NCBI GenBank assembly: GCA_022385755.1
Contig: MU278378.1
Span: 3,835 to 67,481, forward strand
Length of the DNA: 63,647 bases
From: Trametopsis cervina
Taxonomy: Eukaryota > Basidiomycota > Agaricomycetes > Polyporales > Irpicaceae
Direction: 5' to 3'
The position numbers and the translations under genes were made by a program. The number at the start of each line of letters is the position of its first letter. Within the stretch, counting starts at the first letter, position 1. The notes under the pieces were generated by a model. That model was not told the origin of the DNA. It ran no database searches and saw nothing but the letters and a program-made list of their open reading frames with translations. Positions 20,929 to 32,945 of this stretch are shown piece after piece.

Positions 20929-23721
20929 CTAATCCAAGGTGATGTACAAATGTTTACTCGTCAGAACGGCGGTCGCACCGGGAATGAGCACAATAGTCTG
21001 TGTGTCGTCAATAATCATCGCGGGACCCTCAAGCTTGTCGCCGGTCTCAAGAGACGGAAGGAGAAACACGGGTGTATCGCGTATACGTCCCACACTGTCG
21101 AAATACACGCTGTGTGTCGCCGTCGCTTTCGCCTGTTCTACAGTCGTCGTCTTCATGCTTGCAACCTCTTCGAAGACCGATTCTCCAAGCGAGTCGAATG
21201 TTTTGCCGATCCCCCGCACCTTACGAATGAAAAGTGTCAGCAGCCTTACGCTGACACTGGCTATGGTACGTTCTTACCTTTACGTCGTCAACGATGACAG
21301 TCTTCGTTTCCAACAAGAACCCGAATTCCGCCTTGTATACTCTGCGGAACGCAGCTTCAAAGTCTTCCTCGCCGTCACCATCGTCTGGTGACGGGAGCAC
21401 CATCAGCGCGGTGTCAGTTCCCTCGAAGCGCATGTTAAGCATGCGTTCTGTGTGGACGTGGTTACCCTCGAATCCTTGACGCTTGAGTTCTGCGCGAACC
21501 TCTCCGTCCAGTTTGTCCAGCCGAGCCTTCAACGTCTTCCGATTCTCGGCTGTGTAAAAGGTGGACGAGGGCTCTTGCAGCTCGAATGCTCTATATGATG
21601 GTTGGCCGTCAGAGCATGTTGTGCTGATGCCAGAGGAACTCACCTGTCGGCGAGCGCAAGGCCATATGCGGATAAGATGGAGCTGTAGCGATGGATGAGG
21701 ATGGTCTTCATTCCCAGCAACTTGGCGATCTCGCAGGCATGTTGACCGCCTGCGCCGCCGAAGCTGGCCAATCTGTGAGGGCACACAGTTCAAGGCTGAC
21801 CTCTGTCTATGCTGAGTACACCGCTCACATATGTTTCTGTAGTGCATAACCTCGAGCTTCAGTCAACGCACGGATAGGCCTGCACATAGTCTCGTTTGCG
21901 ACCTTGATGAACCTGTGCCGACGGACATGTCAGACATATGGGGGGCACCATGCGTAGTCAACTCAGACTGTACCCGTAGACCATCTCATCAAGATCCAGC
22001 TTCTTTTCATACGTAGAATTGATCTCGTTGAGCAACTCCTCAAACTTGGATCGCGACGCCTCTGCGTCCAATGGCTCTTTCGCCGATTTTCCGAATATCT
22101 TTGGGAAGAAATCGGGAATCAGTCGGCCAAGAATGAGGTTTGCGTCGGTCACCGCCAGAGGGCCACCCTTCCTAGTACGATAATGAGCTAACACTACCTA
22201 CATATCAGTGAATACCGCCATACCGGTAGCATGTGGGACCTGGTTCGGCGCCCGCGCTGTGTGGCCCTGCAAGGAAGAGGCCGTTGCGGAACGTCAAGCA
22301 CGATCCGCCGCCTGCCGCTACGGTGTTGATGTCCAACTGAGGCGACTGAATCGTTACTCCAGCCGTCGTTGTCTCGTACACGACCTCGTATCGTCCGTCG
22401 AAGCGCGACACGTCGGTAGACGTCCCACCAACATCAAGCCTACCAGTGACACGGATCAGCAGGGCCCACGAAGCGAGGCGAGGAAATAATCACCCAATCA
22501 CCGGGTGCTGCCTCGTTTCGTCCCAGCTTGTGAGTGCATAACCTACGACGCCTCCCGCTGGACCACTCAGTATACTCTTGAGACCTGAAAAGTTATTGAG
22601 ATCGAGCAGACCGCCGTCGCTGCCCATGAACTCCACCCTCGGACTTCGTAGCCCGCCGTCCTTGAGCTTCGCGTCGAATCCATTGAAAAACCCGTCCAGG
22701 TACTTCCGCAGGATAGGCGTTAGGTATGCATCGGCCGTCGACGACACACCCCGCGGTACCATCTTGATCATCGGCAGCAGCTGCGACGACTCTGACACTT
22801 GCTCGAAGCCGATCTCGCGTGCCACTCTACCGATCTGCAATTCATGCTCCGGGTATGTGTACGAGTGGCACAGTACGATAGCGATCGATCTGTAGCCGCC
22901 GTCGTATAGCTTCTGCAGGTCTGACTTCACAGCATCGAGCTCTGCAGCGATATGTGAGTTCAAGCCGGAATTCAATATATGATGATGATGCTACCTGGAC
23001 GCTTCATGATACGAACTGCTTCCCCAGAGAGTCCTTGGACAATATCGCCCGGACCCTCCGCCAGACCCTCCCCGTCCCACCCTCGGCCTCGGTATCCCCT
23101 CGTCACCCTCCCGCTCTCGTCAAACTGCACTGCGTGCGCTTCTGCCTGCGGATCTGACGTATATCCTACAAGCGTTACGCGCTCGTCGACTTCCACGACC
23201 GCCGAATATAGAGGTGGCGGGCGGCGGATGTTGAGGTCAAAGATCTTCGGGCGGGACTGGTTTCCGATCAGGAGCAAGTCCCTGAAACCCTTGGTGATGA
23301 GCAGCGCGTGCTTCTCGCCTTTGCGCTCTAGCAGTGCATTCGTTGCCACAGTCGTTGAGAGCCGTATGTAGTCTGCGACAGTCTGTTAGTCGAGGTCGTG
23401 ATACGAATGTGGTGTCTGTATTCACCGATCTTGTCTGTTTGGAGGATCGACCCGCGGGGAATCTCCCTGTTCTCAACGATCTCTAACACTCTCCTGATTC
23501 CTTCAGTGGGTGCATCGTCGTAGTTGGAATTGTCCTGTGAGACTTGAGATGAATCAGGGCAGAGCTAGAGCTTTGAAGAAAGAGATGTACGCACGCAGCT
23601 TCACCACTATCTCTTTTCTGCGTGTAACATCGTCTGGGTCAGGATACGATGCATGTACATCGCAGAAAGTCCCCCCTCTGTCTGCACATATACGGATTGA
23701 TCTATCGGGCACCGACGACAT
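20929..23721 (-). CDS. 5-oxoprolinase/hydantoinase A-like protein lacking the B half
   Basis: The gene reads leftward from ATG 23721 through about nine exons to a TAG at 20929-20931. The N-terminus [18 protein letters not shown] is the phosphate-binding start of the hydantoinase A family. [54 protein letters not shown] and [16 protein letters not shown] follow in the expected order. This family opens cyclic amides; eukaryotic 5-oxoprolinase cleaves 5-oxoproline with ATP in the glutathione cycle. Known 5-oxoprolinases are about 1,280 residues with A and B halves. This one stops at SKHLYITLD, the A/B boundary, and no B-like frame is seen downstream. It may be a stand-alone A-type protein or a truncated gene that has lost activity. 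Confidence 0.83.
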
Positions 23722-25317
23722 GACCCGCCAGTTATCGGTGGGGTTCCAGCTTACGTGAATGGCCGAAAAGGACTCAAACCCGTGGGCGGAAGCGACCTGG
23801 GATTAAGGTTTGAAAGACAGTGAGTGGATAGTGGTGATATATGTAAAATTGTGTCGCACCTTTGCAGTGGCGAGCCGTGAAGAACGAGAGAGGCTCGATG
23901 ATGCAGCATTATATCTGTAATCTCCCGCGCCCGGCCCGGCATTACGCTCCTAGTGCTCTCTAGCTGCCCAGCATCTTTAAACCCAAACCACCGTCTCGGA
24001 GGCCCATACGCCTATGGCCGCGAAAATACAGCTTGCACGTGCCAACTAGAGAGCAGAACGCAGAACTAGCCCCGCCTCTATCAGCTTCCACGCACAAGCC
24101 GGTGTGGAGTACGTGCTCACCGACGGACCAAGTGGTACGGAGTCCACATTTTTGTGTACGTTAGCAATTTATCGCCCTTCCATCGGGTGTACAGTACCTA
24201 CTCAATCGTACGTCATCGATCCATAGCATTATGCGCAGCGTCGGTCGATCTGACCGCGCAGAACGCGACAGTGTATTATAGGGCACGCCATTGATCGGTC
24301 TGTTGAGAAGCTACCCGTCGGGTACGTGCCAATTTCACCACCCTACCCTGCCGTCTACCACACGCAATGTGGAAGATGGTCAATCATTGCATTGCAAGCT
24401 AATCAGAAATGTGTCTTGAGTGACAGTAAGCAGCAGGGCAGAGAAGCTCAATGAGCGCGAAGACGCGAATGTCCTCACCCACGGACCGCTAGTGCGTCAG
24501 GCTGGCAGGAACACATACAGTGTACGCGACGAAGTCAAGCAACGAGGAGATGCGGACTGTGAAGCTCCTGCAGAGATTTGTCTCAACCCGCACTATATCA
24601 TTATAGTGGTTTGCCATCCTCAGATACGACCCACAACGAGACGGTTTGAACGTAGATGGTCTTATTTTGTACTTGAGAGACAACGAACAGGGCAATCCCA
24701 CCTGAGCGTCTGATGGGTCATATACCACAAGTTTACTCATTTGGTTGACCGTGTGTGTGTAGGCGCTAGGGGCCTTCATACCTGTCCAAAAGTTCGATCT
24801 GTAAGCTCTACAGACACGACTTTCCCCGTGCAAGCCTTTTGTAATAATCTCATATGTGTATTGGCTTGTGCCTCTTAAGCTTCTTATAATGGCCTTGATA
24901 AAACCACTGTATCCTTCAGTTCAGTTTGTCAAATTGAGTGTAAGTATGCCCACACGGACTTGAGTAAGTTGATCCGTGATGCATGAGCGGTCCGACGCCT
25001 CGTTCCCGTTTTATCCGCTACCTCTCGCTTTCACCGCTTTCATCATCATCTTAGTACACCCGTAAGTCGGAATCAGTCAAACTTACTGCTACTAGTTCAT
25101 GCTTATATATCGTACACTCTTTCTTATAGTGTAGAGCCTACGAAATATCTATCATTTAGAGGTCTTGTTGCGAAGAAGCGGTATGCGCTTCTCTTCATCA
25201 ATGCATGGATCAAACATTGTCTGACCAAGCGAATACACGTTCGTACAGAACGGTTTTCAGCGTTGCCCTATGTTCTGCCTTTGGATATTCTCTCTCAGTT
25301 GGTAGCCAGCGTTCATC
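23722..25317. other. Divergent intergenic region
   Basis: About 1.6 kb separates the oxoprolinase-like gene (minus) from the histone deacetylase gene (plus). I see no credible coding exon, RNA gene or repeat family in it; it presumably holds both promoters. The 24420-24713 frame has no recognisable features. Confidence 0.5.
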
Positions 25318-28300
25318 ATGCAGGGTAGCACGCAAACGTCGCGCTGGAGAACAACTACTTTCACAGATGCGGGCCAGATGACCGTGACAATTGACCCTGT
25401 TGCTGCACGCAGTTTTACAGGAGAACCGAGTATCCCTAAGCCTCAAACCACTGTGGACGTATACGCGAAGAGACTTGTACCTGGACCTCCTCCTTGGCCA
25501 CTGCCAAGCCGAGTCGACGGACATATGAGGCTCGTTCACGCCAAGAAGCGAAGGGAAGGCGCATTTGGCACGAAAAATACGCAGTTGTCCAGCCAGGGGA
25601 GTACCATGCTCGTATGGGCTGAAAATACCAAAGAACAGCAGTCCGCCCGTCAGCCGGTATCTAGCTACCCAGAGCCCGTGTTGCGGGCTGTTTCGCCGGA
25701 TATCACGCCAAGACCATTAGCGAGAGAGCCTGCAGACAGTGGGGGACGTATAACTGCAGATAGTGGAGGACGTATACCAATCGTAGTATCACACTCTACG
25801 ACAAAGGATCATACGAAACACAGGGGACAAAGAAGGCGCGCGAAACATCCTGCTTCATCCCGTGCGGCCGATGCCGCATCGGAGCCATTACCTTCGTATC
25901 CCAACGATGCAACGAGCCCATCAGGAAGCGAGCATGAGGAAGGCGCAAAACGTATACCGACCAAAAGGTCGCACTCTACGACTAAGGCCGATGCGAAGCA
26001 GACAGGGAAAAGAAAGAGCGCGAAACAGCATGCGTCATATCGTGCAGTCAATACTGTAGTAGAACCAGCGCCTTCCAACCCAAATAATGCATCGCGACCA
26101 TCAGCAAGAGAGCTGGAGAAGGGAACAGAAAGGTTTATACCGACTGAAATGCCACGCTCCACGTCAAACGCCGCTACGAAACAGACGAACGATAGAGCGC
26201 GCGCGAAACGGGCTGCTTCATCCCGCACGGCAGATACTGTACTGGGAGCAGCACCATCACACCCCAATGATGCACCGGGCTCATCAGCAGTATCTTTTGT
26301 GCAACGGGAAAATGCTACGGCTGCGCTGCAGGGGAAGAAGGCTTCTAAAGAACTCTCACCTCCGTCTCCTTCGTCATCACGTGTGCACCACACACCATCT
26401 CAAGGCCATCGTTCTAAGCCACTCGAGGCTTGGGATTTTCCTACTATTCCCCTCGTGAATCCCACTTTCGCCTTCCTGCCTGGCTATCCGCGACGAGATC
26501 GTCTCCATTCACTGGCGATGAACCACTCAGACACCGACTCCTCTGAGCAGTACTCAGAGCAGGAGAATGCCAGTATAGCACAGGGACAGACGGCAGCGCA
26601 TACCATAGAATCCACTCATCAGCCTTCCACGATACGCGGTGAGAGGGAACCCGCCAGAGCCTCTCCTTACACTTCCCGCAGCCTTTTAACGGGGTACTCC
26701 CTCAGCCTTGCTAATTCTAGTTCCCGTGTCATGGCTCTTGAAACCTTTCGTCCTCGAGAAACACCTGCTGACATTGACGAACCTGGTATACATGAGGCAA
26801 AAAGTTCAACAAAGAGTGAAGCAATACTCTCGCGAACGGTTGTCACAGACAAACAGAAGGTCGCGCTCTCTGCTGGATCTCCGCAGAGAAGGAATGCAGA
26901 CAAAAGGTATATTCCTAGTCGGCCGCAAGTATCATCTCCTCCGATGGCATCCCCCGTGGCGGAGACCAGTTACCGCAATAAAGGCAAGAACAAGGTATGT
27001 GACGTTGATTCTATCGTATCTTATACATTCAATTCTCATAGTTGTATGTAACTTGGACCGCGCTGCATCAGGAGGACTCGTGCGTTGGTATGGTGCGGAT
27101 ATACTTGCAGGATGCTTGTCTGCGGCATAAATTCATACGCGACCGCGACGCCTCCAATGTGTTTGAACGTCCGGAACGTCTGAGGGCTGTCAACATCGGG
27201 ATAGCAGCCGCATATGCGCGACTGGAGGCTGCTGCTCTCAATATTAGCATGGCATCGGGGCGCACAAACGCAAAAATATCACCGCCTTTTGTGTTCGTAC
27301 GGAGCGCAAAAAGTATTCGAATTCTGGAGCACGATGCCGCGCGGTATATACACGGTGGCGCTGGAACGGAGGATTCACCGACAATGCACTCGTATGGTGC
27401 TAGTTTGGAGGCTTGGTGCCTAGACAGTGCAGAAACTATTGCAAAAGGACAATCTGAGATTCCTCCGAACTTCGAACAAGACCTTTATTGTACGTTCTTT
27501 TGCATGAATTCGGTTTGATATGGACTGATCCCGTGATTTCTTTTATGGAAACGTTTCGCTGTGCGTGTAGTAAGCCCGGAATCTATGTCCGCCTTCGAAG
27601 GTGCCCTTGGCACCGTTTGCGAGGCAGTGGACGATGTCATGACTTCCCGCCCCATCTATTCTGCACCAAATCGTGGCACACAACTCGACGGTCGCGCATT
27701 CGTTGTCGTACGGCCGCCAGGCCACCATTGTTCCGAGGTAAGTATATCGTGGGATGTGGCTATAGCCAGTGCTTACATACACACAGGACACGCCTATGGG
27801 ATTTGGCTTCGTGAACAACGTCGCCGTTGGTGCTGTACATGGTATATCTTCCCTTGTGATACAGATAGTACCGCGACACTCATTCTGCCTCTTTAGCCTC
27901 CAAGGAACATGGCATACGCCGCGTTGTCATTTTTGACTACGATCTTCATCATGGTTGGCCCTTTCCCGGGTTACACCGATTTTGCGCCAAAGTAGGGTTT
28001 CATCGCTGACACGCTTTTCCAGGGAATGGCACGCAAACGATCGTGCGCAACATCAACGAGAGATTGAATGCCAACGGCGTCCGTGCAAGCGCGTTGGATC
28101 CACTCATCTTCTACGGTAGCATCCACGACATTCTGTCCTATCCCTGCGAGGTGAGTTGGTGCCAGGCGAGAATTTTCCAGATGTTATGACGAGTATGATC
28201 GTACTATAGGACGGTGACCCTGATCTAGTGGACGACGCCTCTCTTAGCCTATCTGGCGTCAATGGGAATTGGATCGAGAACATCCACTTGCAGGCGTACG

Positions 28301-29151
28301 CGTCGGAAGCGCAGTTCTGGGAGTACTACCACCGCCTCTACTCCCGACTGTTTTCATCCGCCACCCGATTCATAGAAAACACAGGCGGAGCAGCACTCGA
28401 CGATGTGCTCGTGTTTATCAGGTGGGCTCCTGCGTTCAATATCTGAGAGCATATGAGAACATGCTACTCATCTCTTGATGCAGCTCTGGGTTTGACGCTT
28501 CCGAGTACGAGACTGAAGATATGTCGCGGCACGAGCGGAAGGTACCCACAGCTTTCTATCACCGCTTTACGCGTGATGCGTGCAAGTTCGCGGGGAAGTA
28601 TGCTGCCGGGCGGATCATCAGTGTTTTGGAGGGTGGATACAGTGACCGAGCACTGACGAGCGGTGCATTGGCCCACGTCACCGCTCTTGCAGACGTTGAT
28701 GGTATCACCGATCAAGACTGGTGGGATTCGAAACGATTGGCGCAGGTATGTATGACAACTATTCTGTCTGTTTGCGTATCTTTCTCCGGGGTGCAATTCT
28801 GAGAATGGATGGTCTCAATAGCTCGAAAAGGCGACAAAACGGCGCCGAGGCCGCCCAGCACGAAGTGACAAGCTCGGTAGCTGGCTCAGGCGGACAGTTG
28901 AGATTTTTAAGGTTCTGGACACACCGACAGGAGAGAATACAAGCGAGGTCATACGGGTCCCGGACCTCGCGGACGATGTCAAGCAAGCCATGCAGGAGGA
29001 GATGCGTCAAACGTCTTTGAAGCGAAAGCAGACGAACCCTGGCCCTCAGACGCGGGCGAAGCGGTCGAAGACGGCAATAGATCCAAAGAGAGTCCATCTT
29101 GGCGCACCAACGGACGAACGGGAGAGCTCTGATGATGATGATGCTCGATAG
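25318..29151 (+). CDS. HOS3: HOS3-like histone deacetylase with long disordered N-terminus
   Basis: A class II-type (HDA1/HOS3 group) zinc-dependent deacetylase. The first exon (25318 to about 26995) encodes some 560 residues rich in Ser, Thr, Lys and Pro, including three tandem units of about 60 residues. The catalytic domain starts at about 27047 with a segment containing IYLQDACLRHKF and FERPERLRAVNIG. It carries RPPGHHCSE, the zinc-site signature FDYDLHHG then NGTQ (split by an intron at about 27950-28020), SSGFDASEYE and LEGGYSDRAL. All expected zinc ligands and the paired histidines are present. A basic tail (KRKQTNPGPQTRAKRSK) ends in SSDDDDAR with TAG at 29149-29151, suggesting nuclear location. 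It deacetylates histone lysines by family inference. The true start may be further in, because the N-terminus is not conserved. Confidence 0.88.
25792..26290 (+). repeat. Three tandem 180-183-bp coding repeats in the deacetylase N-terminus
   Basis: Units begin near 25792 (HSTTKDHTK), 25972 (HSTTKADAKQ) and 26155 (RSTSNAATKQ). Each continues with a basic block, SSRA(A/V)(D/N)T, a proline-rich stretch, YPNDA/NPNNA/HPNDA, and an acidic EEGAKR/EKGTER-like end. Divergence between units is clear at the residue level, so the expansion is not recent. Confidence 0.75.
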
Positions 29152-29608
29152 ACACCGGCGGTACAGTAGACGTATGTCGGGCTGGTGCCTTATGTTGGAC
29201 CGTTCATACTATCTATAGTGTATGTTCAGTGTAAGGTAGAACTGTAATATCCTACTAATCACCTATTCGTCGTGAGAAACGCTACTTGCGCTCAAATCTT
29301 TCATTCTGCCAGCGATATAGCTCGAGCCAGGCGATGCAGCCCATGAGAACTTTCTTACAAGTGGTGCACGAGTCCCAGGTCATTCACAACGGGCCTGCTT
29401 CGAATGAGGGTGGACAGGCTTGATAGCCACGAGTAACGAAGAACTTTTGGAGACCTTTATGAGACGAATCACTATAACCTGTACTAATGCGACAGGAATA
29501 AAAGTTTGTATTGCCCTTCCTCCGGCTAACGGAGGGTCGTACGCATGAATTTTGGCATGTCAACACAATAGTAATCTTGGCAGGTTGGAATTCCTTCAAA
29601 GGGCTAAG

Positions 29609-31547
29609 ATGCAAATATTACAGCTCCGACAGCGAGACGTAAGGGCAATTGAATATCAATTTCCTGTCCTTGTCACTTACATGGCGCGCCTTCGTCGTGA
29701 TACTCAAGAAACCATAACATCCAGTCCCAATTCGCGATCGTTACGCGTCGTAGCATGCGGTACTTTATTTCTTACCCACACATTGGAGATTCCAAGTCAT
29801 CCAGAGCCAGCAGCTGTTGTGCGAGCACACTCTGTGTCGCGCTCCCGAGGAGGCTCAGCGGCAACCTGCCTTTCCATAATCGCACAGTTTCCATATGTTG
29901 AAGCGATGCTCGTCGCTGCTCTTGGTGGAAATGAGGAGGGTAGAATGATTATGCGCGATTTGGACCAGGAAAGAGTTAGTACGCGGTTTTGCAAGGTCTG
30001 GGAACAGGCCGGTGTACCTAGTGCTTGGGTTCTACATGCAGGTGAGTATCTTTTTGTATACTACTTTTACATTCTGTTTCCCCCTATCATATCCTGGACC
30101 TAGGTTCTGATCCTATTATTGCTACAGCAAAGCGTTGACACGGCATCTTGCAGATGACACGGACAGTCGCACAGTCATCAACAACAACCCTCTACCGGAT
30201 ATCACTCACGAGGAGTTCGTATCCCTACTTGGCCCTATCCTTGCGCCAGAGAATTATGCGTATCTGGGGACGACTCAGGCGGTGCCGTCAGCCACAAACA
30301 CTGGGGGAATGGGCAATAATACGGCTATACCTCGCTCTTCGCTATCTGGACCTTCTTCTCCTGCATTGCGTACACCCAATAGTAGTCCTGCCCCCCTGGA
30401 TTGGATCCACTTTGAGGGGCGATCTGTGAAGACAACCCTGAGCAATATAGTCGGTCTCGATGGGTTGGCCAGGGAGAAGAAGTGGAGGAGTCATTGTGTA
30501 TTTAGTGTGGATGTTGGAAGGCGAGCACGACAGGGTATAGAAGCTGTGAGTGTCATTCTAATGCGTATCTGTGCGACTTACCTGATTGAACATACATACA
30601 TAGCTCATTCCCCACGTCGATGTCATCTTTCTGAACAAACATTACGCCCGAGCACATTCACCGCATTATGCGGCGTCCCCTCGCGCGTTTTTGCTCTCAT
30701 TTACCTCCATAGCACCTCCCCATGCACTATTAGTGGCGTACTGGGGGACAGAGGGTGCCGCAGTGCTGTCCATTCCGACCAAGGAATATTTCCAGAGTTC
30801 AGGGTGGGTAGACACAAGCGTTACTCCACAAGCTCCCACATCGGCGCCGTCTGGCTCGCACGTGCAGAAGACCGCAATGTCTAGCCCACAGACACGCCCT
30901 GGAGAAGTGCAGAGCGTAAGGACTGGCAGCGACTTTTGGGCAATGGGCCATCATACCGAGTCCTCTAGCGAATTCACAGCGGCGCTCCTTTCGTCTTCGC
31001 CCGATCCGCAGTCGCCCATAGCCTCCCGCCTTCCTCTGCGACAGCACCGACACCGTACTCGCCAGGCTGCTCGGTCTGACTCTGACTCATCTGACTCTGA
31101 CGGTACCCAAATCGCAGGTGGTAGGCGCCCAGGTGGTGTTACAGGCGGTAACGGAAACTCTGCACTTGCTGGTATACCCAATCAGACTCCTTCTCAAGAC
31201 ACTTCGTTGGACGAGATTGGTGGGCAAGATGCTTTTGTAGCGGGGATGATATATGCATTAAGCCGCAGAATGGTTCCCGGAGACCCGTATACTCCCTCTG
31301 CAGTCTCGAGAGACGGCAATACAACCACTGTTCGCGGGGCTGAGACCGAAAGAGAACGTGACAGGGGGAAATGGCGGTTGGAAGAGTGTCTGAGGTGAGC
31401 TGCTGTGCCATTGACCATGACAGTACTGATGCTGATGAGGTGTACTGCTCTAGGTTCGCTACGGAGTTGGCTGGAAGAAAAACCAGGCGTAAAGGATGGG
31501 ACGGGTTGTCCGATGAGATGTCAAAAGCTGGCTGGTTTGATGGATGA
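29609..31547 (+). CDS. pfkB-family sugar kinase, ketohexokinase-like
   Basis: A ribokinase/pfkB-fold carbohydrate kinase most like fungal ketohexokinase-like proteins. It shows VVACGTLFLTHTLEIPSHPE at the start of the core, the glycine-rich substrate motif SRGGSAATCLSIIAQFP (about 29850), ALGGNEEGR, DTDSRTVINNNPLPDI after an intron at 30041-30152, LIPHVDVIFLNKHYAR at about 30605, and the C-terminal signature GGQDAFVAGMIYAL at about 31225. The catalytic Asp is kept, but the usual GAGD reads GGQD. A long Ser/Pro-rich insertion with no obvious fold (about 30830-31190) separates the last two blocks. The final exon (about 31454-31547) ends KAGWFDG. The start may be 29609 or the in-frame ATG at 29681. 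It should phosphorylate a ketose or related sugar in the cytosol; the substrate is unknown. Confidence 0.78.
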
Positions 31548-32945
31548 TGATACCCACGGAAGTGTTGATCTTACAACGTCAGCACGTCGACTCTTATGTA
31601 TGATTCATGTTCATCTTCACCTTGGGAACATACCGCTGCACTGATAATGTCATTCCTTTCCCGAGCTTTTGCAGTGATAGAGCTGATGGCGTATCTCACA
31701 CGACAGCCCCGCACCGAGCAGCTGACAGCCTATTTCACCACTAGTTCTCGAGCTTTCGCCAGCACCTTCGCGTAATTATGCTCTCTGTCGACATCTGGGA
31801 GGATATTATCCTGTTCCAGATATCTCTGTTCCTACTGTAACCATTGTGTCAACCTCGATCGTCCGTTTACTGTATCGTTTCACCGCGCAGTCTGTGAGTG
31901 TGTCCTATATCTGATACAAAAATACATTTTCATCTATCTCCTATACAGAACTCTTCAACTCCATCACCAGAAGTCCCTCTGGGCACTTTCACCTCCATTT
32001 GGGACGATCATCCACTGAAAATGACGATAACGGTGCTTGTCTGGTTTAGAAGACCAGTACGTCAATCCCGGCAGCTCCGAGATGATATGCACCTGAGCAA
32101 ATACAGTACCGCATCGCCCCTATAGGCAGCAGCTTCGTCGTATACGGTCATCGGACTGCGAACCAGCGGTGAATCCTCAGGGGTGGCGCCTGTTGCGGCG
32201 ATTCGCACAACACTAGTATCCCCCATCACTGTTAAGCTCACACCAGCGCTAAGTCTGGTTGGCGGCGCCGTGTGGCGCGAAGCCTGCTGAGGTGCAATTC
32301 CTGTGGTGAGTTAGAAATCGCACCACATCCTCCAGTAGGCTCTGCATTCTCGACAAACAGGCACCGATGTGGCACCAGAGGCAACACGAGGCTCGACTCG
32401 ATAAACATTTCTTTGGCGGTATGTCCTCCACTCTGCGTTCGAATGGAGTGCTCATCCTGAAAGCACACCTGCGCAGATAATCAACTATCTTCAAATATGA
32501 TGTGCGAAATATTGAGACCATTTCATCGCCGTGAATGGTGCGTCAGCTATAGCAGCAGATGTGTTATGATCCTGGGCGCTTTCGGAGTGTTCGTCCCACC
32601 CGTGACCGAGACATCGCAATTCTTCCGTTTCCCACTTCTTCGTGCTATCGTAGGTGCGGAGGAATGCATAATACAAGCGTTCTATGTCACTTATGCTACC
32701 TGCGCGCTGGAGCATGATTGTCTAGCTCAGCACATGCTCAACACTGACACCGGTGTGTCATCTTGGCTCACCCTATGTTATAGATATGTCAGGCATTGTC
32801 GGAATGACTGCTAGGATAACGAGGCTCCATCGTACCACATTTTGTTTCTGCGCAGGATGGTAATACCAGCGATGCTCTCTGTGTGTGGATCGATAAAAGC
32901 ACGACATCTCCCGAGAAGCTCGTACACAAATCTCCCCTTGCCGGT
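31548..32945. other. Intergenic, no gene recognised
   Basis: About 1.4 kb without a supported gene. A 42-codon frame from 31648 and several minus-strand frames (32238-32521, 32491-32715) have start and stop codons but no recognisable features and no consistent splice chain. Confidence 0.45.
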
